A stretch of DNA of 64,000 nt from NCBI GenBank assembly GCA_018136815.1, contig CM030932.1:7122230-7186229 (forward strand), in the 5' to 3' direction. Made by a program: the position numbers and the translations under genes. Source of the DNA: Isochrysis galbana. Lineage: Eukaryota > Haptophyta > Isochrysidales > Isochrysidaceae. The first letter of the stretch is position 1. The number at the start of each line of letters is the position of its first letter. Shown here piece after piece: positions 1 through 10,480 of this stretch. Under the pieces are notes generated by a model. It did no database searches. It had not been told where the DNA came from and saw only the letters and a program-made list of their open reading frames with translations.

Positions 1-2440
1 CGCAGCGTCGCAACCTCACTTTCTGCGATGTGAAGTGACGCGCATCGCGTATCGTGGTGAGGAAATCATCGACTACTTTGCGCTCGACCACTGTGTCTAA
101 GACAAGGGCCTCCTCCCACGCCGAGTCCGGAAACTCAAGGGCGACACTCACGTCGGCAGCTGAGCGCCCGCTGGCCGTTGACCCCATGCGACCACAGCCT
201 TGACGATTTTCTCCTCTTCCCCGACCACGTGCCTGACCTAGATCCTCAACCGCGGCTAGGGCGGTCGCCGTACTCATGTCGTGAGCTCTAGCGTGGGCAG
301 TGATCGCTCTCGGCATAGCAACGATGAGGAAATCGCCGACTGGGAGGGCCTTCTTAGTCACACTCGCACCATGCCTTCTTACATACTGGCCTAGCGTATC
401 GCAGATGGCGTCTGCCAAACATGACCGTGAGAGCTTCTCGCGCGAATCAACCACAACTAGTAGCTCGTGACTCGAAAGCAATGGGAGTGGCTGCATGGCC
501 GAGGTCGGTAAGGGGCAGTGCGCTCTTGTGGTTTCCTCATCCTGCACAATCACATATTCCGGTGGCACGAGAGGTTGGGTCACCGCCATTCGTTCATTAA
601 TAGCATGGTCCGTGACATGCTCGTTGCCTGTGGCATACTCGCAGCTCATAGCCGCATCTTGACCTGCGAAGTCGGGCCTCAATCGCTTGGGTGGAACAAC
701 AAAGGGCGGGCTGCCCTCAACCTGCGTCTCTCTTGGCTCAGGAGATGGTTGCAGTATTCTATGTGAAGGCGATCCCAACAGCTGAAGCGAACCTATCGGC
801 GATTGCTCCCGCGACGGCAGGGATGCCTGATTGAGCAGAGATCCGTTCTCTCTCATCGAATATTCCCCATGGGTCGTGATGGAGGGTGAAATCGTGGATG
901 GATTGATTGTGGTTGACACATTCAGTTGGTGCCGGACACGGGGAAGAATCTGATAAGACAGTACATTTCTACGGCAGTCCTTAGCCGAAAGTTCCACATC
1001 GGTGTCTGGCTGGACATCGATGGCACTGCCAGAAGCATCTACCAGCGTCTCTGAGCAGCAATCTACACCAATCGAAGAATTTTTTCCGTCGACCTCACCA
1101 AGACGGCAGGCCGACTCGTAGACGCGCATTGGTACCTCTATTGTGGTAGTATTAACGTCTCCCTTTAACGGAGGGTGAATGGGCCGATCTCGCTGTATCG
1201 TGCATGACTCCATGCTACCTGCTGGAAGCTGCGAAACAGTTGCTGCTACAACCTCATCCGCAGCCGTGTCACTCATGTGCTTGACGATCTCAGCAGCAAG
1301 AAGTCTCCCAAGTTCTCGCCCACAAAGCTGTGTATCGGGTGCGTTCGGCCCAGTGCTAGAGCTGAGTGCGTACATATGTGTTCTACCCCTAGTTTCACAG
1401 AGGATCAGGTCATTCTTCACCATTGTGGCGAGAGCGCCACGGATCGCACCTAACTGTAACTTTCGGCCGCCGCGGACACCGCCTCTGCCACAAGTACCCC
1501 ACCCTCTGCCGCCACCAATTGATGAAATTGCACGAGTCTCTAGATGAACCGTCGGGCACAAGGGCTGCGCTAGGGCTGTCAGTTCAGCGACAGACAGTGG
1601 CTCCTGCCCGGCTTCGGCTGCTCGATGCAACGCCACCAGTATCGCTGCGTGTGCACTCACCGCACCATGCGCATCGAGGAGTTTAGGCTTGTATGCTCTC
1701 ACACGTGGACGGTAAGTTGCGTGACCCAAATCACCATCATCAAGCGAGGCTTCGTTCGACGGCACTTCTCCATGAGTGATGGGCAAGCCATTGTGGGCCA
1801 AAGCAACTGACGGCCCTGAATTTGCAGCATTGCTGTCGATTGCAGAGTGGCTTGTGCCAGCCAGACAGATGTCAGCTGTGGAATTCGCAGGGTATGCGGG
1901 GCGCTTCCTACTAGCCCTCAGGACAGCTCGCAGAGGCACTTCAGACATTGCGGCATCGTACAGCGCGTGAGACTCCTCCACATGAGAATATCCTTTATTC
2001 AGCTGCTTTCGCGCCTTCTCGACGGCCCAAGCGAGTGCGTCTTCAGGCGAGCTCAGTTTCTCCCAACTGTCGAAGCCTGGCCGGTTGCCAGTCGCAATCC
2101 ACTTTCCCCAACTGCGTCGAACCATGCAACCGCAGAGGGAGATCGACCACCATTTCCCGTCTTCGTCGTGACGGAGCGAGGCGATCCGCCGGATTGGCTC
2201 GCGCGTCTTCTCGTCCTCGAATGCGAGCCACTGGCCGAGAAGCGTGGAGAGCTTGGCACCCACAAACTTGACCTTGAGGGCCTCTGCCTCGCTCGTGACA
2301 CGCGTCGGGTGGGCAGCGAGAGAGGCAGCGGCACGCCGAAAGGTCTGTGCCTGCTGCGTCGAGTGATCTGCATCGCTCGCTGCCTCGGCCCACCTCCGCA
2401 GGAGCCGGACCATCTCGACGTTGGCGATAGGTGGCGCCAT
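1..2440 (-). CDS. MUS81: MUS81-like structure-specific endonuclease with an inserted WGR domain (C-terminus beyond the window)
   Basis: One uninterrupted frame of 813 codons runs from an ATG at 2440 to the left edge; I checked every codon and found no stop. MUS81 with EME1 cuts branched DNA such as 3' flaps and stalled forks in the nucleus. Residues 1-75 resemble the N-terminal helix-hairpin-helix domain. Residues 85-152 read as a WGR domain (SWGKW, then KGYS). Residues 249-357 match the MUS81 winged helix (YKPK, VALHRA, AQPLC). A low-complexity linker follows. The ERCC4 nuclease starts near residue 655 with VVVDSREK, LPVGDF and the catalytic ERKVVDD at about 784-790, then RDARHFTSQKVRLR. The end of the nuclease and the C-terminal HhH lie outside. 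No introns are needed. The WGR insertion is not usual for MUS81. The family call is firm; the WGR call is by eye. Confidence 0.9.
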   Translation of the reverse strand, partial: MAPPIANVEMVRLLRRWAEAASDADHSTQQAQTFRRAAASLAAHPTRVTSEAEALKVKFVGAKLSTLLGQWLAFEDEKTREPIRRIASLRHDEDGKWWSISLCGCMVRRSWGKWIATGNRPGFDSWEKLSSPEDALAWAVEKARKQLNKGYSHVEESHALYDAAMSEVPLRAVLRASRKRPAYPANSTADICLAGTSHSAIDSNAANSGPSVALAHNGLPITHGEVPSNEASLDDGDLGHATYRPRVRAYKPKLLDAHGAVSAHAAILVALHRAAEAGQEPLSVAELTALAQPLCPTVHLETRAISSIGGGRGWGTCGRGGVRGGRKLQLGAIRGALATMVKNDLILCETRGRTHMYALSSSTGPNAPDTQLCGRELGRLLAAEIVKHMSDTAADEVVAATVSQLPAGSMESCTIQRDRPIHPPLKGDVNTTTIEVPMRVYESACRLGEVDGKNSSIGVDCCSETLVDASGSAIDVQPDTDVELSAKDCRRNVLSYQILPRVRHQLNVSTTINPSTISPSITTHGEYSMRENGSLLNQASLPSREQSPIGSLQLLGSPSHRILQPSPEPRETQVEGSPPFVVPPKRLRPDFAGQDAAMSCEYATGNEHVTDHAINERMAVTQPLVPPEYVIVQDEETTRAHCPLPTSAMQPLPLLSSHELLVVVDSREKLSRSCLADAICDTLGQYVRRHGASVTKKALPVGDFLIVAMPRAITAHARAHDMSTATALAAVEDLGQARGRGRGENRQGCGRMGSTASGRSAADVSVALEFPDSAWEEALVLDTVVERKVVDDFLTTIRDARHFTSQKVRLRRC

Positions 2441-2816
2441 CCGCCTTCCGCGGGTTTCCCTCCTCTCACCTCTCACATCCCTTTCTAATAGTAGAAGTAC
2501 TTCAGTAGTAGTCCTCCTGGAGTAGGGAGTACATGTATGGCTGTATCGGTATCTCGGGAGCCCCTGGGCCCCTGGGGGTTGGGGTTGGCAGAAATATCCG
2601 GATATATGTTACCCCCCAGGAGCCAACGCCCCCCAGGAGCTACCGGTGTCTACTGGATATTTGGGCTGATTTTGGCAGGATCAGCTATCTCTGGATATTT
2701 GGGTGCCTGAAATTCGAAATTCGGTATTTTTCGAAAATTTCGCCGGGGGACCCCTTTTTTTTTGCTGACTCTGATTTATCCTACCGGAACCCATAGGGAG
2801 CTTATTCAGACCTTCA
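2441..2816. other. Intergenic stretch with a palindromic repeat shared with 20208-20238
   Basis: No gene was recognised. Positions 2604-2634 (TTACCCCCCAGGAGCCAACG core) recur in reverse complement at 20208-20238, beside the palindrome array there. The phrase GGATATTTGGG occurs twice, near 2660 and 2695. The segment up to 2816 is the flank into which the 2836-3607 element inserted. Confidence 0.5.
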
Positions 2817-3626
2817 TTTACCCATTGATTGTAGCAACTAAGTTTATACTTGGTTGACCCATGGGGGGGCACGAGCCCCCCCCTCTCTCCACTCCTCCCC
2901 TGCCATGGGGGAGGAAGCACCCATCCTCCTGGCATGCCTGATGGCTTGCCAGGAGGCCACTGCCTTACTGATCCACTCCCTTCCCCACAGGCTCGCCCTA
3001 TTCGCCCATCCTGGCCCCTCGTGGCCAGCCCATTGCTCCAACCCCCCCTCCCCCCTGGTCGACAGGCAGACAGGTGCAGCGTGCAGCGTGGGGGCTCCAG
3101 AGGCTCAGGAGCGCCAGCGAGGGGGAGGCAGGGGAGGCCAGGGCCCAGCCCCAGCCTCCTCTGCCCCCTGAGCTGGTCTCCAGGAGCCTCCAGGGGCCGT
3201 TAGAGGGCAGCTGGAGGCCTGCCGCAGGCGCCCCATCGCGCGTGCCGCAGGAGAGGGGAGAGAGAGCGCGGAGAAGGGGGGGGGGCGGAGCAAGAGCTCC
3301 GCCCACCGGAAAATCGGTAAGTCCCGCTCCTGTTTACAAGATAAGTCGGGACAGAGTCGGCCGCCCACTCGGAGACACAGGAGGAAGGGGGGGAAAGATC
3401 ACCGGGGGGAGGCGCGGGCCACCGGACCATATCTAAGCCCTTCACCCCTATCATCCCCCTAGTAGTAGTAGTGTACGGGGGGAGCCGCCTGATGGCGGGG
3501 GGAGAAGGGCCGGGGGAATGGGGGTGTAGAAAGTATGCTACGTACTACGTGTAGTAGGTAGTGGTTCCATTCGCCGCGAGTGCGGTAAGAATATTAAAAG
3601 GTTTTTTTTTACCCATTGATTGTAGC
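2817..3626 (-). mobile_element. Short retroposed element with a 19-bp target-site duplication
   Basis: The 772-bp body (2836-3607) is flanked by identical 19-bp direct repeats, TTTACCCATTGATTGTAGC, at 2817-2835 and 3608-3626. A duplication that long is typical of target-primed reverse transcription by non-LTR machinery. On the minus strand the body resembles the tail repeat at 28843-29434, 45642-46230 and 47104-47693 (shared block about 3060-3240). It ends with a G-stem/C-stem hairpin (ggggggg cacgag ccccccc) and the near-palindrome AACTAAGT-TTATAC-TTGGTT directly against the target duplication. It has no convincing ORF. It sits inside an older repeat whose head lies at 3627-3735. Confidence 0.75.
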
Positions 3627-3735
3627 TGGTGCCCTCCGCACCCCTATAGTGAGTGACCGGGCTACAGGTGCGCTGAGGGGTGTCGTGATAGTACCGGGCT
3701 AGTGGCAGTAGTGGTACTAACGCTCAGATGTTTTA
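3627..3735 (-). repeat. Head of a 920-bp-type repeat, interrupted by the 2836-3607 element
   Basis: Read on the minus strand from 3735, this matches the first ~65 bases of the repeats at 45311 and 46771 (GAGCGTTAGTACCACTACT, then CTAGCCCGGTACTATCACGA). It is cut after about 110 bp by the insertion at 3626. It is an older copy with a nested younger insertion. Confidence 0.6.
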
Positions 3736-4805
3736 TTTTTTCAACCCACCCGGATTCCTTAGTGATCCGTCCCACTCGTCGGCCGCCCGAGACTGATTGT
3801 CTGCTTGCTGAATGAAGGTAAGACGTAATATGCGCAGCCCCTAGCAGGGCACCTCGTAGCGCGCGCATACGGCCCCCTTGTCCCTTGCTTGGCCCTTGGC
3901 CACACGGACCACACGCGTACCCGCCCTGACCACCCCGACCCGCCCCTCGCAGGACTCGCCCTTGCCCGACCTTGCCACCGGCTTTCAGCTTCTACCAACT
4001 CGCTACGCAAAGGCAAAGGCGGTCATGAATACCAAGGGCTTCTTTCTTCCTTCCCTCCAAGGTAACCACAAGACCGCACCAAAGTCATGACGGGCGAAGG
4101 CATTCTAGTCACCCAAGGGTAAAAGGAAGTCTACCATCTTAACGTGCTCCCCCCCCCCCCCCGCATTTAGCATTTATGTTATACCTGCAGTCGCTCACGT
4201 CGATGATCGATGACTGACAAGCGCAAAACAAGCCGACAACCGACAAGCGACAAGCAGTCGCCATTTGCAGTTGCGCAGCTGGAGGGGGGCGGGGGGCGCG
4301 TGTCCCATCAAGGAGGGCCGGAGGGGGGGGGGGGGGGGAGCGTGCCCTCCCCAATGCGAACCAACTGTAAAGTTAAAGTTAGTTGACCACATCGTTGATC
4401 GTTGATACAATAAATGGAAATGGCCGTCACCATCACCTATCACCCTGCATGCCGCACTGAGTGCGCACTGGTCGCGAAATGATGTTCATACTAGAAAACG
4501 ACGAGCATGTGCTATGCACACACATACCACACGCAGGGCGCACGCACCACAAACAAATAAGCATGGAAACATGGACAGCTCACATGTCACACAACAAGCA
4601 CGCACGCAAGCCTCGGACGCACGGTCGCAACAGCCTCTCGCGCAGATCCCCCGCATTTTGCCCTTGTATGTTTGTCAACTCCGAGTGGTTATCCCCTGGG
4701 ATGAGAGTTCGGGTCCCTTGATCCAACAGGTTGAATTCTGGGGCATGCTTTTAGCATGACAAGCATGATTATGATTCATTACATGTGCTACATCATGTAC
4801 CGAGT
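3736..4805. other. Intergenic region without a recognised gene
   Basis: Short frames only. There are homopolymer runs at about 4148-4162 (C) and 4324-4338 (G). Near 4358-4376 a motif of the AACT...AGTT type (AACTGTAAAGTTAAAGTTAG) again adjoins a G-rich arm, so 4240-4380 is probably a decayed copy of the repeat terminus seen at 2836 and 49255. Confidence 0.35.
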
Positions 4806-5684
4806 CTAGTCCATAGCCAAGCCATTGATGGAGACGAGTTCCACTCGATACTGTAACCCAGCATTGGGTGGGACGCCTCGCTTCGGCAGGCCTTTCGAAC
4901 CAAAACCAAGAACTGGTGGCACATATAATGTGCGAGTCTCACCGATGCACATTCCGACAAGCCCGACATCCCACGAAGGAGGGAACTGACCAGCTGGCTG
5001 CCTGCCTAGCACAAACTGAATGGTGGAATCACCCTGTCGTAGAGCTAAATCCATCCCATCAAAAAGGGCACCGGTCTCTGCCACTCGCCCTTCGTAGCTA
5101 ATCTCGACTAGATCGCCCTCTGACGCGGGACGCCGACAGCCACCTGGCGGCACGTCTTGCCTCTGCACGGCCAGTATTTGTGAGCTTTGGGTATCTGAAG
5201 AAGGTGTTAACGCTGTAGAAACGTACGACTCGGTGGCACCATGTGGTGGTGGGTCGATGAGTGCGTACTGGAAACGATTCGGATCCTTGAGGGTGAGTGT
5301 CACCCCGCCTTTGCTCAGGGATTCGTCAATCTTGTTCTGCACTGCGAGGACGCTGTCTTTCTCTACGTTTTTACCATCGACAGCGACAACAATGGTATCA
5401 AGTTGCACGTTCTTTACGGCTGCCTGTCCTTCAGGGAGCACGTCGACGACTATCACGCGAGAGCTCCCCTCGATGCGCTTACTGGGATCAACATAAACAT
5501 TAATCTGGCTCAATTTGAGGCCAAGCGGCTCTCTAGCATCGAAGCGCACGTCACTCTCGTCCGTAGCACGCGCGTATGGCGTCTCAGCTAGTGCGATCAA
5601 AGGTGCGCCCAACTGGCCCACGAGCACTACTGCCAGGTTAGTGATCATCAATCGGCGCGAGAGCAGCTCACTGAAAGGCCGCAT
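4806..5684 (-). CDS. PDZ-FKBP protein, probably in the thylakoid lumen
   Basis: The frame encodes 292 aa from an ATG at 5684. Residues 1-34 carry SRRLMITNLAVVLVG followed by a hydrophobic stretch and ALA-E, a layout like twin-arginine leaders of thylakoid lumen proteins. Residues ~48-135 look like a PDZ fold (GLKLSQINVYV, VVDVLPEGQAA, DTIVVAVDGKNV). Residues ~185-290 form an FKBP-type peptidyl-prolyl isomerase domain (GDLVEISYEGR, FDG, VLG, IGETRTLYVPP, YRVELVSING). The lumen location is inferred: reaching a secondary plastid would need a further signal upstream, possibly in an exon within 5700-6100 that I could not define. An acceptor-like CCTTTCAG lies just inside the start, so the true N-terminus may be spliced. 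The PDZ-FKBP pairing is uncommon. Confidence 0.82.
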   Translation of the reverse strand: MRPFSELLSRRLMITNLAVVLVGQLGAPLIALAETPYARATDESDVRFDAREPLGLKLSQINVYVDPSKRIEGSSRVIVVDVLPEGQAAVKNVQLDTIVVAVDGKNVEKDSVLAVQNKIDESLSKGGVTLTLKDPNRFQYALIDPPPHGATESYVSTALTPSSDTQSSQILAVQRQDVPPGGCRRPASEGDLVEISYEGRVAETGALFDGMDLALRQGDSTIQFVLGRQPAGQFPPSWDVGLVGMCIGETRTLYVPPVLGFGSKGLPKRGVPPNAGLQYRVELVSINGLAMD

Positions 5685-7253
5685 CCCACCCGCTCTCCCG
5701 CTCTTCCCGCCGCGCCTCCCGGCTCGCTCGTCGCGCGCGCGCCTGCATTCTCAGAAGAATCAGTTCTAAAAAGAACACTACTGTAGAAAGATTCACCAAA
5801 CTTAGCAAAGCACTCCTTTTCACTAACACGACAGACTCGGCTAGAACGGCCCAGGCAGGTATGGGCATACAACCGAAAAAGAGGATTGATATGAAGCATG
5901 AACGAACGACATAAGCCCTTCATACACGCTAGGACAGGAATCCAAGTCCAAAGAAAACACAAATAAAACAATAAACAATAAAACCCACGACAAGAAAACA
6001 CTCAACACACACACGAAACACGAATCACAGCGTCTAACATTCGAACCCCAAGCACAAGCAACCACGAGCCTGCGCACAACCCTGGCAAGCACTCAAAAGC
6101 CCAAAAGGCCAAAGGCCTGGCGGGATCCTACACTGTGAACCAGGTCCAAGGTAGTGGTAGTGCGGTAGTGGTAGTGCACTTGGCACCTGGGCGCCAGGCG
6201 CCCCCGGAAACCGAAGAAAAAGGAATGAAGGGGGGAAGGGGAGGAGGTGGAATGAAGGGAGCCCAGGGCGATGTCGGATGTCGGTAGTGAGGTAGTGAAA
6301 CCTGAAACCTGGACCATAGTAGATAGTAGGTGTTAAGCCCAGAATTCAGAATCTTCAAATTTATTTTTTCGTATCACTCGGACACCTGGCTCGTCAGCCA
6401 TAGCGGGAATCCGGGGCCGGGACTGAAAAGTTGAGTCCAATTAGCTAGTGAGGTTGGCTAGGATATAACATTGATTACTGCGTGCGCTGGTTGCGATTAT
6501 TGTAACGCAACATGAGGGATGCAGACACTTGATACAAAGAAGCAAGAAGAGAAAAGACAAAAGACACGCTGGCATGAGGCTTAGTTGGGGGAGAGACAAA
6601 AACAATCCTTGCAGCTATGGCCCATGTTGGACACTTAGTTAGAAGCATTGGCAGTACACGCATCCATATGTTTGGTCACCGATGTTCTCAGCCTGCTGGA
6701 CGTAAAAGGGCGTGCGGGCGCAAATGGAAGAATACGCGCGGGGAAGATTCGGGTGTGAGTTCGAGCACGCTTTATCACCAGCTATCCGTCCACATACTTG
6801 GGATGCTCCCAATGCCGTTAGAGTGAGGCCATCTCTTCGTCGACCTAGCGTAGTTCATCAAGGCGCCTTGGTCAGTCATCATTTCATCTGACATGGTAGG
6901 AAAGGAGAGGGTTGCGGGAAGGGCCAGAAAAGGCGCGAGGGGGACTGGGCACGTTGGAGACCCACAAATGCCCTACTGCTCATACCCGCAACACGCCTTC
7001 CAAAGTTTCTCGACTCACCGTCGTAGACATACTGGCCGCACAGTGCATCATTCCCATGCGACGCCTCGCCTTCCGCCGGCAATTCGACTCGGAGCAAGAC
7101 GTATTACTCTTCTTTGGTTCTAAGGCTGCTGCTACTCCCATTAGAAACCAATTTCACTTTTATGAATGTGATGGCTCGGGAAGCCTCGTGCTGCGCCCCA
7201 TGCTAACAACATGCGAATGAGTATTCATATTGTTGTGCAGCGTCGTGCACTCG
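5685..7253. other. Intergenic region between FKBP and PhyH genes, with a repeat fragment
   Basis: No gene was recognised. Positions ~6366-6475 match, in opposite orientation, 25150-25255 (shared words TATCACTCGGACACCTGGCT and CCAATTAGCTAGTG). A pyrimidine-rich strand near 6220-6290 resembles 31320-31370. Frames in 6880-7220 show no family resemblance. Confidence 0.4.
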
Positions 7254-8666
7254 TCATGGGCGTAACCTGAGCGCCAGAATCCCGCCAATGAATGCATCAG
7301 CGCCCGCGCATAGCCAGCCCAACCTTTCCCTTGCCCAAGCGGCATAGCCCTTGGGGCCATGCAACATCCTTCGAGTAAGCCGAAAGGCTAGCGATGAGAG
7401 TGAAGACTCAGAAGCCCATGGCGATGGGCACGACAGTGGCCGCGGCAGATGTCGCTGTTGATAAGCGAACAGCCGCCGCTGCAAAGTATCCATTGACCAA
7501 TTCTCCTGCAGGGCCGCGTTCAGTAAGCTAGATTCCGTCTCCTTACCCTCATCACTTCCTGGCGGAGCCAAATCTAGATTTGCAGGAAACGGATACGCGG
7601 CGGTGCTCGCAGCGACAACATTTGCAGTGTGGCGATCGCGCCAAGCTGCAGGGGTCGAGATGGCATGTCCCAATGTGGGCGGCACGCCGGTCTTGACCGC
7701 CAGTGCAAGTGTCGGGAAAATGCTTAGAGTCAAGCGCGCTGTATCGACAATTTCCATGGGTCGTCCAAAGGCAGAGGAGACCTGCAGAAGATGCGCAACA
7801 CGCCGCGAATCCGGAATGGTGTTCGTGCCAGCACCGTGCAAAACTGCTGGATTCATGCACACCAGGTCACCAGCCGCCAGCGGAAGCTGAACATGGTGAG
7901 CATCGAAATAAGCACGGATAGCTTGGTGGTGTTGTGCCACATAGCCAAGCTTGTATTTTTGCGAATGTGGGAGAAAGCACGTTGGTCCGGATGCGAGCGG
8001 CATATCCGTGTGTGCAATCAGGCACTGTAGAGTCAGCTGTGGCGAGACTCCAGTGTGCACGTGTGCTGGGTAGGCTGTGGCCAAATCGGCATCTCCAAAT
8101 CCAAGGTGGTAGTCACGGTGAGGCAGCTGCGCAGGTGCCCCTGCATGCATCACATTTAGCTGTGCGGTCACTTGGTAGCGGGGACCGAGCCATGCTTCAC
8201 ATGCAAGCGCGAGAGACTCATTTGCAAAGTATGACACGAAGAGTTCCGGCCAGTCGCGCGCAAGTTTCTCGAGCGTGTTCCATACACGTGAGTTTTCTCC
8301 AGCGCGTGCGAAGTGGTCGCCTCTGGATCTTCCTCCAGGCTGACGACCCTGCTCGTCGAGCATGTGGTCAAATGCGCGGCTCACTGTGAGAGTGAGCTCG
8401 CGATCAAATGCCCCGCGAACCACCAGGACGCCTGGCCCGTCGAGGAGCGCTCTCGCCAGCTCATCCTTCAGCTGTGCGTCCGGAGCATCAAGCATCGGCC
8501 GAGCGTCATAGAGCAGAACGTTGGAGACGACGGCGGAGGCGAGCGGGTAGTGGGCGAGGTCTGTGGAGGAATTCTGCACCAGCTCGTCCAGCTCTCCCAC
8601 TTGCACATCAGCCTCGCGCAAGAAGGAGGGCGAGGGGAGGCGAGACGACTCCTTGGTGGCGGGCAT
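7254..8666 (-). CDS. Phytanoyl-CoA dioxygenase (PhyH)-like Fe(II)/2-oxoglutarate oxygenase
   Basis: The frame gives 470 aa from the ATG at 8666 (MPATKES). It stays open upstream to an ATG at 8780, so the N-terminus may be longer. Members of this family hydroxylate a substrate with O2 and 2-oxoglutarate. The iron-binding HxD is visible in LPHRDYHLGF, and the distal histidine in NPAVLHGAGTN, followed by SRR, which probably supplies the arginine that binds 2-oxoglutarate. TDMPLASGPTCFLPHSQK is the usual PhyH stretch between them. A C-terminal extension of ~110 residues is basic and ends in a hydrophobic segment (FIGGILALRL), possibly a membrane anchor. No intron is required. The substrate cannot be told from sequence. 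Confidence 0.85.
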   Translation of the reverse strand: MPATKESSRLPSPSFLREADVQVGELDELVQNSSTDLAHYPLASAVVSNVLLYDARPMLDAPDAQLKDELARALLDGPGVLVVRGAFDRELTLTVSRAFDHMLDEQGRQPGGRSRGDHFARAGENSRVWNTLEKLARDWPELFVSYFANESLALACEAWLGPRYQVTAQLNVMHAGAPAQLPHRDYHLGFGDADLATAYPAHVHTGVSPQLTLQCLIAHTDMPLASGPTCFLPHSQKYKLGYVAQHHQAIRAYFDAHHVQLPLAAGDLVCMNPAVLHGAGTNTIPDSRRVAHLLQVSSAFGRPMEIVDTARLTLSIFPTLALAVKTGVPPTLGHAISTPAAWRDRHTANVVAASTAAYPFPANLDLAPPGSDEGKETESSLLNAALQENWSMDTLQRRLFAYQQRHLPRPLSCPSPWASESSLSSLAFRLTRRMLHGPKGYAAWARERLGWLCAGADAFIGGILALRLRP

Positions 8667-8780
8667 GATGGGCACGGCAGGCAGCCCGTGGGCGGCGGAG
8701 GGGGAGAGTGGGAGAGGGGGCACGAGGGAATCTAATACTCTTATTAGAGCACTCTCTGTACTCCCTAGAGCTAGAGGCAT

Positions 8781-9989
8781 TCTGGACAATGCGAGGGATA
8801 CGTAGTTGTTTAACTTTAGTCTGGAGCTTGGCGACTCGTCACGAAACACTTTTCTCTCAGAGGCTCTGGCAGAGGGCGTGACCACCGACGAGTGTTCGTC
8901 GTGTTGGCATCACCCCTTCACCCCTTGGACCAAAAAGTTTTTTGGAGTCCGATCGGCGGTGCACGCGCGTTCGGCGCCTCGGCGGTGCCGCTGTGCCGCT
9001 CGAAACTGACGTGTGCATGTGCACAGGGGTTGTGCGAGAACCGAGAACGTTCAACTGGTGTTCATATGCTTTGCGCTTTGCGTGAACACCAGATCTGCCA
9101 AGTGAACAAGTCATATGAACACCCGATCTGCCCACTGTTGCCAACCTTAGCGTGAACACCTCATGAGCCACCATATGAATATGAACACCTCGTGAACACC
9201 ATATGAACACCGCGGTCAGGCAAGTATTGCCACGGACAACGGCCACACGCCGCGCGCAATCGCGCGCGCAAGTGGAGCTTCCCCCCCCCCCTTTTTTTTT
9301 CTTTTTACTTATTTTGCGGCGGTGTCCGTTTTGAGAGGCGGGAGCCGGCGCGAGGCGGCAGGCGGTAGGGAGGTGAACCTGTCGACAAAAGAAGATGCTG
9401 CTGTGGGCATGCGGCCGTCGGGTAGTTGCTGCCGGCAGATGCAGATCGATGCAGATGGAGATGGCCAGCGGCTGGAGTCATTCTGCGGACCAGGCTCGGC
9501 GCCCCGCGTATCCACTCTGCACTCTGCGTGGCCGCGTGTGTTGCTAGTTGCTGGCAGCGCGCTGGCATTAGCATTAGCGCTGCAAGGGCACGACACCGCC
9601 AGCTGCGCTGGGCGCGGCCAATACCAATACAAACAAAGCGCCCGAGCCCTGTCTTCGGCGCGCGCGCACTTACCCGCGTGATTATCCTGAATAGTGAATT
9701 TTCACTATTCGGAACCAGTGAGTAGTAGCCCCCCCCCCTACCCACATGGAGGTGGGTAGTGGAAATCGGGTGTGGGTAGGTGAGTAGCACGATACCCAGT
9801 TATCTTGTTACAGGCCTTAACGCCTTAACGCACGGCGTGCACCTGGTTGCCTGTGTATGTGATTGTGATTGTGAGCCTTTGGGCACATGTTACACAGTTC
9901 GTCAGGAAAAAGACACTGGAAGGATGAAGGTTGGGCAAGGGACTGACACGCGGCTGTGATTATTGCACCCTGCGAGCCATGGGCAAGGG
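8781..9989. other. Intergenic region with GAACACC repeats and a hairpin
   Basis: Between 9058 and 9210 the word TGAACACC occurs seven or more times, often as CATATGAACACC. At 9687-9709 there is a near-perfect palindrome (GAATAGTGAA-TT-TTCACTATTC). Runs of C and T occur at 9280-9300. Frames at 9305-9790 overlap on both strands and show no recognised domain. Confidence 0.45.
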
Positions 9990-10480
9990 TGACGAATTGG
10001 GATGGCCCTTAGGGCCTGAGGGCAATGAGGAAGGTGGCAAGCCGGCGGCAGGCGCGGCTGAGGAGACGGCTTCGGAGACGATGACGGGCTGAAGCCCGTC
10101 AGCAGAGGAAGGCGGGCAGGCGGGCTTGAGCGAGGGCGAGGACGGCGGCGAGAACGACATGGAACGAGCGGCGAGAGGCGAGGGCGAGTGAGAGGAGGGC
10201 TGTGATGGCAGGGGCTGGCGAGGCGAGGCGAGTTTGTTGGGTACGAGTGTTACGAGAGCGAGAGCGACGAGAGCGAGAGCGACGACGGATGACGACTGGC
10301 GACAGGACGACGGACAACGACACCCAGGAAAACACCCCGACTCTCGCCCCACGACTTTCTCACATAACTCGACTGAAATCAAACCCAAACACTCCGATCA
10401 GACAACAACGGACGACGATCAAAGGGCGATCTGTCGGCGATCTTGTCTGGAACGGGAATCGCACCATAACGGAATCGAGG
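9990..10480 (-). repeat. Terminal direct repeat, copy 1 of the gag-only element
   Basis: It aligns along its full length with 12132-12628. It contains the small hairpin GACGGGCT-GA-AGCCCGTC at about 10082-10099, which is also kept in the other three copies of this sequence in the window. Confidence 0.85.

Noticed and set aside
4660-4740. tRNA-like or B-box-like word (GAGTTCGGGTCCC)
   Set aside because: No cloverleaf can be drawn and no A box is visible.
7552-8389. Several frames opposite or beside the PhyH gene
   Set aside because: Shadows of the PhyH coding sequence without domain resemblance.
10395-10480. Possible primer-binding site beginning TGGTGCGATTCCCG at the terminal repeat edge
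   Set aside because: It lies inside the repeat and does not match a recognisable tRNA 3' end.
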